A stretch of 64,000 bases of DNA from Flabesymbios commensalis (taxonomy: Eukaryota > Annelida > Polychaeta > Terebellida > Flabelligeridae). The notes below the pieces were generated by a model. The model ran no database searches. It saw only the letters and a list, made by a program, of their open reading frames with translations, and was not told the origin of the DNA. Shown here piece after piece: positions 1-10,530 of this stretch (position 1 is the stretch's first letter; each line of letters starts with the position of its first letter). Both the position numbers and the translations under genes were made by a program. The stretch is taken from NCBI GenBank assembly GCA_964017125.1, contig OZ024903.1, forward strand, positions 80,152,416 through 80,216,415, written 5' to 3'.

Positions 1-112
1 TTTTTGTTATCTCGTCGCCCTCACTAACTTCCCCAGAAATTTGTCCAATGTTTTTTTTATTTGGTCGCCCTCATTAACTTTTCTAAAAATAGGTTCAATG
101 TTTTTTTTTATT
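1..112. repeat. Two-copy tandem repeat, about 51-bp unit
   Basis: Two units each carry TCGCCCTCA-TAACTT followed by CAATGTTTTTTTT. The same wording (CGTCCC-CGCACTAA, TTCCCAGAAA, CCAATGTTT) recurs in the tandem unit at 3357-3736, so this is probably another member of that family cut by the window edge. No coding potential is visible. Confidence 0.55.
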
Positions 113-220
113 ATTTGTTTTTTTACCGCCCTCCATCATTAGATTTTGAATTTTTTTCGGATCTAAAACAGAGAAATAAAACACAGTGGCCTTATGTCAA
201 ATTCCTCCAGACTACTAATG

Positions 221-300
221 GGCCGTCGGAACAATGGGCCGTCGGACTAATTGGCCGTCGGACCAATGGGCCGTCGAACCAATGAATCGTCGGACAATAG
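221..300. repeat. 16-bp minisatellite, five units
   Basis: Five consecutive 16-mers of the form GGCCGTCGGAACAATG, with one to three changes between units. The short reading frame running across it is a by-product of the repeat. Confidence 0.85.
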
Positions 301-1184
301 AGCAGTCCCCATGCGGGCGATTGCCAATGAAACAACTTAATTTAAACAGATTCAGTCTAATATGAAATTATGGTCCCTATAGTATAGGGTATCCTATTGT
401 CTACTCTAGGTAGTAGGGGTTATAGTTCGAGCTCTTATAATTTACATGGCTTACATAAAATTAATAGTATACTAATATTTTAAAGTCTCTGATAATAAAT
501 TGTATTTCAACACTTTCGATCCCAAAGACTTGTTTAAATAACAATATTTTATTGTTATGTTCAATGTATATTATTAAAAATTATTGTCAAGTATATACAA
601 CACATGTCAAAAATTATTTTCATAACTTGCATACTTATATTTGAATAACACAAAGACAGCTTCTAAAAGTGAAGAGAATGCTACGCTAATTTGACAGCGA
701 AATTTATCTTGAAATACCCGAAATTATAGCAAAACACTGGTCTATTTCTTAATCGCTTAATCGTTGATTAATCGATTTCGTATTTTTGGCTTACCACAAT
801 TTTTTTTAGTGGATTGCATCATAATAACACATTTTACTATCGCACATCGTTATTTCAACTACGCAACGACGGGTGCCGTGGTAATTTGTTGATGCCGTCA
901 TGTGTAATTTAACTACTGCGTTGCTACGTCACTCTGACGGATCTCAGAGGTTATATATGGAGAGTTTACCTGAGCTACATCTATGTGTGGACGCATACGC
1001 AACCACATCCTTCAAATTAAATATAATTTTGAAATTTCATTTCTCAGGGTAATAGCACAATGGTCACGGTGCGGTTAGTCAATAATAAAATCTGTGAACA
1101 ATATATGTTTTCAAACTCTTTAAGGCCCTATGCTTATAGTTGATGTGTAAGCTCTTGGATTCGAATACTGTTATTGTCATATAA
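301..1184. other. AT-rich stretch, nothing recognised
   Basis: I see no gene-like frame, RNA gene or repeat here beyond ordinary AT-rich intergenic sequence. Confidence 0.5.
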
Positions 1185-1294
1185 CTTTCGGAACATAGAA
1201 CCTTCGGAACATAGAACCTTCGGAACATAGAACAATCGGAATATAGCGCCTTCTGAATATAGAAGTTTCGGAACATAGAGCCTTCGGAGCATAG
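1185..1294. repeat. 16-bp minisatellite, seven units
   Basis: Seven 16-bp units of consensus CCTTCGGAACATAGAA. They are followed by a separate two-copy 36-bp repeat beginning AACAGCCCCCATAAATAA at 1297 and 1333. The period matches the array at 221-300, and the two share the word TCGGAACA. Confidence 0.85.
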
Positions 1295-1637
1295 TTAACA
1301 GCCCCCATAAATAATATCTGTACATATTATCGAACAGCCCCCATAAATAAAATCTGTATATCATTTGCGTTTATCAGATTTAATATGGCAGAATGACAAA
1401 CAGAAACAAACAGGGGGTGGGGGTGCGAAGCTTTCCTATATTGGGGGAGAGGTCATCAATGCTTATATTTTATAAAACGATCTGAAAATCACACATCACA
1501 AAACTACCATAAATTGTAGTTAAACTGATACCTCTACATGGGTCTATATGTCATAGAGAAAGCCACTGCACAGAGTGTGAGAAGCAATTGTAGACAATCA
1601 CAATATTGTCTAAATGTTTTAAATTGACATAAATCTA

Positions 1638-1972
1638 CAGGGGCGGATCCAGAAGCTGAAGGAAGGGGCGCCGGGATTTTGGGGACTACCAAGATTATTA
1701 TTGTCAAGCTAGAGCCCTCATCAGCAATTTTAAATTCAAATAAAAGTGAACTGATAAAAAAATTAAATTGTTGAAATAATATTTTTATGATTCAAATATA
1801 AACAAAAAAACCCTAGTACTATAACACAGGGCTGCCACGACACCTTATTAACCTGAAAAGCCGAGGGTTTTTTCAAAAAAATTGTCTTACCTTTAACAAA
1901 ATTAGGCAGTCAGGAAAAGATCAGAAATCCCTGACACCATTCCCCCTTTCTACAGATCCTGGATCCGCCAGT
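1638..1972. mobile_element. Non-autonomous hAT-like MITE
   Basis: The left end reads CAGGGGCGGATCCAG and the right end reads CTGGATCCGCCAGTG, so the ends are inverted copies of a CAG-GGCGGATCCAG terminus. This terminus type is common on hAT-superfamily MITEs of marine invertebrates. The 335-bp interior has no coding frame. I could not identify a clean 8-bp target duplication, so the exact right boundary is uncertain. Confidence 0.65.
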
Positions 1973-2940
1973 GATTTGTGACAACTTTGCGCCCGATTTG
2001 GCTCATGAAATCTTAGTGTAGACTAATTAAGAGTAGGCCTATATTTGAAAAGTAAATTATATTGTTAACGCAATTGGCAGTTTAAAATAAATGAAAATAC
2101 CCCATGGGCCTACTTGCCATAATAGTTGGGTCATCAGAATTCTTGCACATATGGAAAGTTATTGAATGTAAAATTTACCAGTTGTTTACAGGCTAATAAC
2201 TATGCAATTGGAATAGTATCACGAAAAGGGTTTGAAATTAGAATTTTTATATCAAATTGTGATAAATATTTTTATTTCAAGCTCTGCATATGTTTTGGAG
2301 GGTGTAAAAGGTTAGAATACGGAAGGCAGGCTTATCTACTTCGACGTGCAGAACAAAAACTTGATTACTCATTTTTGCCAACTTTTAAAGAGAACCAAAA
2401 AACATGTATTTTGCTATTACCAGATTACTGAAATCGAAATAATCAGTCAAGAAATGAATTGCTCAATCTCTTTAGTTTGTTAACAGCTGTAATGGTTAGT
2501 TTTCAAGTAAAAAAAGTATTTTAGCACATAGAATGTCGAGTCTCTGTTGTTGGGAAATATATTTTTCCAGTTTCCATGTCAGGTGGCAGATGGCGCGTTC
2601 TGACTTTGGGACTCACCTAACACAAAGAAAATCTATTAACACTGAGTAATTATTGTATGTGATATCTGCCAGTCAACATGTATCACTTCCTGTAACATGC
2701 ATTTTGTATACATGTGGTTTAGCTGAACCACATAAACCACATACCAAATGTGGGCCTATATTACAGTGGTTGATGCTTTACAGTTACAGTTACAAAAAGA
2801 GTATAGATAATTAGATATAGCATGTAATGACCCTATTGCATTTGGTAAGTATCCTGCAGTAGGTCAAGTAGCTCTTACAAAATTGAAGTTAGCATGTTAT
2901 CACCTGGTTATGGCACTGGTGTTAAGTCAAATTGTAGTTA
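1973..2940. other. Intergenic sequence, nothing firm
   Basis: A 101-codon frame lies at 2126-2431 but shows no recognisable family, motif or splice context. No repeat structure stands out. Confidence 0.4.
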
Positions 2941-3028
2941 ACAATTCGTCGCCTCGGAGCTAAAGGATCCTATCTGACACTCGTTAGAGTGGCAGATAGG
3001 ATTCTTTAGCTCCGAGGCGACGAATTGT
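2941..3028. repeat. Perfect-looking 40-bp-arm hairpin
   Basis: Arms 2941-2980 and 2989-3028 are reverse complements with two mismatches, around an 8-base loop (TCGTTAGA). The terminal word is ACAATTCGTCGCCTCGGAGC. A fold this strong in otherwise plain sequence suggests a tiny foldback or MITE remnant rather than a terminator. Confidence 0.85.
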
Positions 3029-3356
3029 AAGCGGAAAAAGCTTTAAAACTCGAATAATAGCGCTCATTATAAAATAAAAGGCCTATACAAACAAACACAT
3101 GCGGCCTATGCGGAGCACAATCAGCAACATTATCCACTATCAGTTCCATAACGTATCAACAGATCAGCTGCCTTTTAATACATTCCGGTTCGGACATGCC
3201 TACTAAATTGTCATGTCATGATCATGTTTTTTATCATAGGCCTTACGTTTATATAACTACGACTAAAGTGAAACTGTCATAAAACATCATGGCATATGAT
3301 GGAATTTGACAGATCATGAATTGATTAACCTGTAGGATTAACCTGCAATAACCCCG

Positions 3357-3736
3357 ATCGTTTAAGATCTGCATCTAATTTATACTAAGCCACACTTCAA
3401 TCACGATCAATCACTGTAAGGACTGAATCACATAGTATATGATTTAAAAAAAAATTACACTAAGATTCGTCCCCCGCACTAAAAGGGTTATTCTCACGTT
3501 TCTTCCCAGAAATATGAGACGTTGCCCCAATGTTTATTTAAGGTTGAGTCGTTTAAGATCTGCATGTAATATAGGCCCTACTTCAATCACAATCAGTCAT
3601 TGTAGGGCCTGTATTATATAGTCTAGTATGTGATTTTTGAAAATTCCATTAAAAATCGTCCCTCGCACTAAGAGGATAATCTTGCGTTTCTTCCCAGAAA
3701 ACAAGAGACGTTGTCCCAATTTTTATTTAAACTTGA
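3357..3736. repeat. Tandem duplication, about 190-bp unit
   Basis: The two units begin GTTTAAGATCTGCAT at about 3359 and 3550 and end around CCCAATGTTTATTTAA and CCCAATTTTTATTTAA. They are roughly 80 percent alike by eye. The second unit runs directly into the palindromic mini-element at 3737. Confidence 0.75.
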
Positions 3737-3802
3737 GACAGCATCGTAAACGGTGGACCAACATTAGGTCAACATTGGGTGAGCGTCTTGTGTTTGTTGG
3801 GT
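3737..3802 (+). repeat. Dispersed mini-element with GTC-TA-AC palindromic core
   Basis: The copy reads GCATCGTAAACGGTGGACC, then AACATT-GGTCAACATTGGG, then GAGCGTCTTGTGTTTGTTGGG. The same order of blocks occurs near 4490, 12484, 30048, 32815, 33355 and in a degenerate array at 53025-53600. This makes it a dispersed repeat of about 65-80 bp. Confidence 0.65.
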
Positions 3803-4093
3803 TGGTTTGTCTATGTTTGTCTATGTATCAAAATGCTGAAATACACAGCCCTTTTACAATGTCAATGTGTAGTATAGCCTAACCTGTGCAACAGTCCCCT
3901 CATCACTGAATGCCTTCTAAATTACGTCAATTTCAAAACCACATTCTGTCCGCATAATGGGCTGATTTCAGCACTTGTCACCACATCAGGCGTTCGCCGA
4001 AACGCTCGGGCTTGATGTTGTGACGTCATCTCGCCTTCCCAACGATGCCAAAGCCCTCAAAAGGCTCGGACTTGTTGTGACTTGTGTTGAGAT

Positions 4094-4406
4094 AAAAATG
4101 AAATGAATCGGGCTTTAGGCCACTTTTGTGCACATATAGGCTAAACTGGGCCAAGAGAACCTCCTGAGGATGGTGAGATGATTGAGATGACACTGTCCTC
4201 CAGACACAGGATTCGAAATTCGAGCCCTGGCGGTCTGAGGCCGAGCACGCTACCTCTCGGTCACGGAGGCTCCCCACAATACTGACTTTCACACGTGGAT
4301 GGGGAAGAAACATTTTTGTTTCTTTCAAACCGCCGAGACCGGGAACCGAACCCCGAACTTTGGCGTGAAAGGCAGCGGTGCTAACCACTACCCTAGGGCC
4401 CCCGCC
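4094..4406 (-). mobile_element. Dimeric tRNA-derived SINE, full length
   Basis: A 313-bp SINE on the minus strand lies between perfect 13-bp target duplications CTTGTGTTGAGAT (4081-4093 and 4407-4419). Read 5' to 3' on the minus strand, it has a tRNA-Glu-like head with box A TAGGGTAGTGG and box B GGTTCGGTTCC. A second tRNA-like head follows with box A TGACCGAGAGG and box B ATTTCGAATCC, and then a unique tail. The intact target duplication indicates a fairly young insertion. It matches the copy at 22686-23004. Confidence 0.9.
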
Positions 4407-4484
4407 CTTGTGTTGAGATGTACCTCCCAACGAGGCTGAAATGTGTATAACCTGATAACAGCGTTTCACAAGAAGTTGACCTAA

Positions 4485-4535
4485 ATGATGGTCCAATACT
4501 GGCCCATCATCGCACACGGTGGAGCAACATTAAAA
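4485..4535 (+). repeat. Fragment of the palindromic mini-element
   Basis: The words GATGGTCCAATACTGGCCC, CATCGCACACGGTGGAGC and AACATTAAAACAG follow the same block order as the copies at 3737 and 12484, but are more diverged. Confidence 0.45.
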
Positions 4536-5308
4536 CAGCTTATTTCAAATATATGAAATATAGTTTGTAACTTGCCGGATGAAATCAAAGACCCGAATGC
4601 CATGAAATATGTCCGAGGAGAAGAGTTCTGAATTTGCTATTTTTTTATTGTGACATTTTTTTATTTTATTTGAAATGTGTAATAACATGGTGCCCAGAGG
4701 GTGAAGACCTTATAAATAACGGCATGACCATCGAGGGTAACGAAACTCTCACTATAGGCCTAGATGTAGATGTCAGTACCTGTAACTGATACACGTTTCA
4801 CGCCCTGACGGACACACAGTGTGCTGACGCAATAGCCTTATTATGATTATATTGTATAGCAATTAAACGTCACGTCCCTTTCTCTAGACAGCATTACAAA
4901 TTCTTATATTGCCACACAGTAGGCCACACGATAATTTCATTTTTATATTCAATTATGATTTCGCTTTTTCTTCAGGTGATGGCATCGGGCTACTCAATAA
5001 TAACTGATGGAGAAAAAATATATAATAATTTTGACCTAACAAAAATAACCCGACCACATTTTATTCCATAGTGTTGTTAATTTGAGTGCATAGTGGTTCT
5101 CATATCCCACAGCTTCAAGTTAGCAGAGGTTGTGGACGTATTCAATCCGAAACAATAATAGCTGTGACATGATTTCACAGTCGCATAAAATAAGAAAGAT
5201 AATCAAATAGGTATCTTAACACTCGGTTAGATCTACTTATTTGTATTCATTCATTTCGTTCTTATTGTGATTATAGATGTTTTATTCAAGCGTCTTTGTC
5301 TATTTTGT
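4536..5308. other. AT-rich intergenic sequence
   Basis: No coding frame or repeat was recognised here. Confidence 0.4.
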
Positions 5309-5682
5309 TTAAAGGGACTGGCCCAGGCTAAAATCATAAAAAAAACGGTGATTTTATTTCGGGTTCTTAATATGACCATATGATGTAAACATGTACATAG
5401 ACTAGAACTGCAAATTTTTATAATTTTTGTGCTGCGCACTTACCAGTTAGACTAGATATAGAGACGAAATTCCCGCATTTCTTATTTTTGACATGGTTGT
5501 CAATAATTACAAATCAGGAATTTCGTCTCTATATCTAGCCTAACTGGTGAATGCGCAGCACAAAAATTATAAAAATTTGCAGTTCTAGTCTATGTACATG
5601 CTTACATCATATGGTCATATTAAGAACTCGAAATAAAATCATCGATTTTTTGATGATTTTAGCCTGGGCCAGTCCCTTTAAT
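5309..5682. mobile_element. Long-inverted-repeat MITE, reference copy
   Basis: The two arms are reverse complements for about 170 bp each, starting AAAGGGACTGGCCCAGGCTA at 5311 and ending TAGCCTGGGCCAGTCCCTTT at 5679. Both ends sit in TTTAAAGGG/CCCTTTAAT, so the target duplication could be TA (Tc1/mariner type) or TTAA (piggyBac type); the sequence does not decide. There is no open frame of interest. Partial copies lie at 18325-18555, 36030-36197 and 41634-41801. Confidence 0.9.
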
Positions 5683-5940
5683 GTCTTACTATAATATATT
5701 CAGTTAAGAGTTCCCACAATGGTACGTACTGTCGCGATAGTAATAATGTTTGATATCAGTTCTAGAATGTACAACTGTTCTTCAATTATTTACATTTTTC
5801 AACAGTTGTGACATTACTGCTGTTAGTAATCGTTGCGACCACTTGTGGAAGGCCTACATATGTCCAGCATTCTGTCATATTAGCAAAAAATGCCTTCTTT
5901 CTGCCCAATTAAGTTTAATGACTTGACTCTAACGTACTCC

Positions 5941-6045
5941 CAGGGTATGAAACTGTAAAATGAGGTTATCGAAACTGTCACCCTCTTACGTATATACTTC
6001 CAGGGTATGAAACTGTAAAATGAGGTCATCGAAACTGTCATTGAA
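5941..6045. repeat. 60-bp tandem duplication
   Basis: The block CAGGGTATGAAACTGTAAAA begins at both 5941 and 6001, exactly 60 bp apart. About 45 of the bases that follow match, with one change. Confidence 0.85.
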
Positions 6046-6840
6046 CATATGTGTCTGGTGTCGTGATGACGAAAATTGTATTTTTGTCTAACAATTAATA
6101 ACCTTTGTCTTCCTATAACTGTTCCATATCATGCTTAATCAAAATATGGTTTAAGTAATTTGAATATATTCATATATGAACTATTAGCTATCTCTTATTG
6201 CAACTTGTGGAATTTAATTCTTGTTTCATCTCGGGCTTTTCAAATATTTCTACTTATTTCTAGTGTTGGTGTTATATTGCACACTATTGTCAAATCTGGC
6301 TTCTTTACGCAACATTTAATCACAATTTTTGTTATGGTGGATGGCTATTATTTGAACCAGATGTTCCAGTGATTACATTATTTGATTTTAAAATAGCATA
6401 TTTTCTAAATGTTTTATAGACAATAGAACTATATAAATAATCATTCACTAAACTATGTTTTTGAAAGTATACCTGATGTTGTTTATACCTTTGGCTACAT
6501 AATTCGAAACTATTATTTTTATCTAGATCCAATATCCCAGCAAACAAAACATTCGTATAACATTTATACAACCTCGGTCGTTGGTCCAACATTGTATAAA
6601 TGTTATAACGTGTATAATATAATTTTTATGGTAGAATGTATACATTTGGTTAATAATGCACTCCCAGCATAGGCATTGAAACACTAATACATTTTTATCC
6701 GTGTTCAACCAGCTGATTTAATTGGAATTTTAATTTTTTGGACGCAATCACCAGGTTAAAATGAATGAGAAAGAACACAGCAAAATGCAGTGTAAATAAG
6801 TAAAGAATAGTTGGACGCCTCTATGCACAACTTGAAGCTA
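6046..6840. other. Intergenic sequence, nothing firm
   Basis: Short hydrophobic frames near 6160-6372 show no known motif. I see no supported gene here. Confidence 0.35.
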
Positions 6841-6895
6841 CCCTCCCCCCCCCAACCCCCCCCCCCAAAAAAAAAAATTAAAAAAAAAAAAAATA
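6841..6895. repeat. Homopolymer runs C(n) then A(n)
   Basis: Runs of C and then A with few interruptions. This is low-complexity sequence just upstream of the large purine-rich array. Confidence 0.9.
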
Positions 6896-7009
6896 ATAAG
6901 TTAAGTGTGCCAAGTGTATATGCATTGCCTTTATTAAAAAAAAATACCAAACTAGAATGAACTACCACTAACATGCTAGTGAGTTTGGACGGGGCCATTG
7001 TTTCTGAAG

Positions 7010-7866
7010 GAGCGCGAGAGCGAGCCAGAGACAGAGCAAGAGCCGGAGCCAGAGAGAGGGTCCGAGCCAGAGACAGAGCCAGAGCCAGACAGAGACAGAA
7101 ACAGAGCCAGAGACAGACAGAGACAGAGCCAGAGCCAGAGCCAGAGACAGAGACAGACAGAGACACAGCCAGAGACAGACAGAGACAGAGCCAGACAGAG
7201 ACAGAGCCAGAGACAGAGCCAGAAACAGACATAGACAGACAGAGACAGAGACAAAGCAAGAGCCAGAGACAGAGTCAGACAGAGCCAGAGACAGAGCTAG
7301 AACCATAGACAGAGACAGACAGGGACAAACAGAGACCGAGCCAGAGACAGAGTCAGAGCCAGAGAGAGAGCCAGAGCCAGACAGAGACAGCGCCAGAGAC
7401 ACAGTCAGAGACAGACAGAGACAGAGCCAGAGCCAGACAGAGTCAGAGACAGAGCCAGAGACAGACAGAGACAGACAGAGACAGAGCAAGAGCAAGAGCC
7501 AGAGCCAGAGACAGATTCACACAGAGCCAGAGACAGAGACAGAGCTAGAGCCATAGGCAGAGACAGACAGAGGCAAACATAGACAGAGCCAGAGCCAGAG
7601 CCAGAGTCAGAGTCAGAGCCAGAGACAGCCAGAGACAGAGACAGACAGAGACAGAGTCACAGACAGAGCCATAGCCAGAGCCGGACAGAGACAGAGCCAG
7701 AGACAGAGCCAGAGACAGACATAGCCAGCGACCGAGACAGAGCCAGAGACAGATACAGAGGCATAGACAGTGACACAGACCGATACAAAGAGACAGTGAC
7801 AGGGACAGAGATACAGAGACAGAGGCAGGGACAAGGACAGAGACAGAGACAGAGACAGAGACAGAG
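7010..7866. repeat. Six-base-period array (CAGAGC/CAGAGA)n
   Basis: About 860 bp of CAGAGA, CAGAGC and CAGACA hexamers. The plus strand is almost pure purine-plus-C and the minus strand is pyrimidine-rich. Because the period is a multiple of three, all frames appear open on both strands (RDRARD, SVSGSV and similar). There is no start context, domain or codon bias to suggest a gene. It ends in a CT-rich segment. Confidence 0.92.
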
Positions 7867-7938
7867 TCTCTTTCTCTATCACTTTCTCTCTCTTTCTCTC
7901 TCTATCACTTTCTCTATCTCTTTCTCTGTCTCTGTGTT
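7867..7938. repeat. CT-rich microsatellite
   Basis: CTTTCTCT and TATCACTTTCTCT repeats abut the hexamer array, with a strand switch from GA-rich to CT-rich near 7866. Confidence 0.9.
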
Positions 7939-8882
7939 TTACCTTCCTTATTCTTATCTTTTTTTGTTTTAGCTACTTCAGGAACATTGTCCCCATCCAA
8001 GCTCACAAGCACTTTAGTGGTAGTTCCTTCTGAACTCACTAGCACTTTAGTGATTAGTTATTATTATTAGTAAGGTCTCACTCCCCTAAATGCTCAGGGG
8101 TGGCTACTGACTGCAGAGTGCGTCATAAATTACTGCTTTATCTGGTTGTTATCGCTTCTGGTGAATTACCAAAAATACAGGAGTGTTGCTTTTATGTGGA
8201 TTATTTGCAAGGACACGTTGTTTTCTTGCTGCGTATTATGAGGTATATATGTGTGTTGTGAGATTATTGGATGGATACATGCGGGGGTGACAAGTATTGT
8301 TGTGTACGAATATATTCAGGGAGGTTACAATTATGCGCAGTACCCGTGTCATGTGACACGACCTGAACCTTCCTACACAGACACAGCCTCCTTCTCAGGG
8401 CCGACTAGCACTGCTACAGTGCTTTGAGAATCTCTTTTTAATGCCGCGTCCTTATTGGGCCTCAAAATCAAAATCTGGTGTCCCGTGACCCTGAGCTTGA
8501 CCCTTTCCAACTGGGTCAAATGTGAGATTATGTTGGCCAATCACCGAACTTCTAACCTCCATGTGAATCTCAGACATGTCCACGCTGACTGATTTTCAAG
8601 TTATAGGTCCACAACTGGCTGTGCCCTAGGAGGGTACGGCTCCCCGATTTTTTTAAATTATAACGCCTCAAAAGGGCGAATTATAAATATTTTGGCTTAG
8701 AGGCCTTATATGGTCGTGTTTTTGTTTTAAGTACGTACCAAAGAGGGGGGGGGGGCACTGACAGCTATCCCTCTCTCGATCCGCCACAGAGCTGTGTGTC
8801 CGAGTTGTTATTATGACAGGAAAATATCCCTAGGACATCATTAGGGTGTGTGTAGAACTCTACTGTGGCAGCAAAGTCCCTG
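7939..8882. other. Intergenic sequence with a G-run
   Basis: Contains a G homopolymer near 8745-8756 (also found near 20923, both followed by GCACTG). I see no gene. Confidence 0.4.
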
Positions 8883-8949
8883 AAATGAGGGATGTTCAAG
8901 GGTACCCTCGAGCCTAAATACTGCATTTTTGAAAACACCAGGTAATTCA

Positions 8950-10530
8950 AAACTCAAAGGTTTTAAACAATCTTTAAATCATTGTAAATCCTATTTTGCT
9001 TTTATTGTATACAGAATGACATATTACTAAAGTTTTGAAATATTTCAGAAAAATTCAACCCACCCTTTACGCGCTGAAAGTCAATATTCCAAATTAAAGG
9101 TAGTTTTGTTCTCCAGATGTAACTTTTCCGTTTCCTGTAAATTTGCATGGTTATGAGCATGCAAAGGTATGCTTACCTCATTTTGGTCCATCACTCATCT
9201 GGTACCACTATGTCCCTATTGACAACCCATAAGTTGTTGCATGAAGGACATATGAGGTCAAAGGTCCGGATGGGTTACTTTCACTAGTTACATTTTGTCG
9301 AGCCATTGTAATAATAGATCTCTTATTTTTATAGTTATAATCAACTTTATACCACTCTTGCCACATTTTGTCATTAAATACATCTCGGACGAAACATATG
9401 TGAAGTTATGATACTTTTCAGAATACGTGAGCCCACCTTTAGGGCGCTGAAAGTCAATATTAAAAAAAAATCACCAAGTTCGTAGAATATAACTCTTTCG
9501 TTTGCTCTGAATGTGTATGATTATGAGCATGCTAATGTCTGTTGTCTTTATTTTGTATATCTGTCATCTGGTTCCACCGTAGCAAGTTAGAAAAACTTTA
9601 TCTTGTTGCACTAAGGACTTATGAGGTCAAAGGTCCGGATGGGGTACTCTCACCAGTTACATATTGTCGATCCCCTCTAATAACACAATCTGTTTTGTAT
9701 AGCTATAAACAGTTTTATTACAATTCTTGCCACATATTGTCATTAAATACCTTCCGGACGAAACATATGTTAAGTTGTGATATTTTTTCAAAAAATATGA
9801 ACCTATCCCCAGAGCGCTGAAAGTCAATATTTCAAATAAAAAAAATCACAAATTTCGTAGAATGTAACTCTTCCGTTTGCTCTGTATGTGTATGTTTATG
9901 AGCATGCTAATGTCTGTTGTCTTCATTTTGTATTTCTGTCATCTGTTTCCACCATATCAAGTTAGAACTAACCTTATCTTGTTGCATGAAGGACTTATGA
10001 GGTCGAAGGTCCGGATGGGATACTAGTACTAGTTACATTTTGTCGACCCGTGTAATAGCATAATCTTTATTTTTATAGTTATAAACAGCTTTAATACAAG
10101 TCTTGTCACATCTTGTCATTGAATACATTCCGGATGAAACATAGATGAAGTAATCATATTTTTCAGGAAACATGAATCCACCCTTAGATCGCTGAAAGTC
10201 ATAATTTCCAATCTTTCGTTTGTTCTGCATGTGTCCGATTATGAGCATGCTAATGTATGTTTTCTTCATTTTGTATATCTGTCATCTAGTTCCATCATAT
10301 CAAGTTATAAAAACCTTATGTTGTTGCATTAAGGATTTATGAGCTCAAAAGTCCGTATGGGGTACTCGCACTAGTTACATTTTGACAACCCTATGTGACA
10401 ACAAAATCCTCATTTGTATAGTTATAAACATCTTTATTACCACTCTTCCCACAATTCGTCATTGAATACATTCAGGACGAAACACATGTGGAATTTTTAT
10501 TGTCTTAAACACACCCTTAGATCGTTAAAA
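8950..10530 (+). repeat. Left arm: about four 370-bp satellite units
   Basis: The anchor word GCGCTGAAAGTCAATATT (or a close variant) occurs near 9071, 9444, 9814, 10189 and weakly at 10520, giving periods of about 330-375 bp. Other shared blocks are GAGCATGC, TATGAGGTCAAAGGTCCGGATGGG, TTACATTTTGTCGA and GGACGAAACATATGT. Units differ by 15-25 percent by eye. Confidence 0.88.

Noticed and set aside
2126-2431. 101-codon frame as a gene
   Set aside because: No recognisable motif and no splice or start context beyond a chance ATG.
6756-7882. Long open frames in several registers on both strands (SGSVSVSG / RDRARDRA types)
   Set aside because: They are produced by the six-base-period array, which cannot create stops. 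There is no start context, domain or codon bias.
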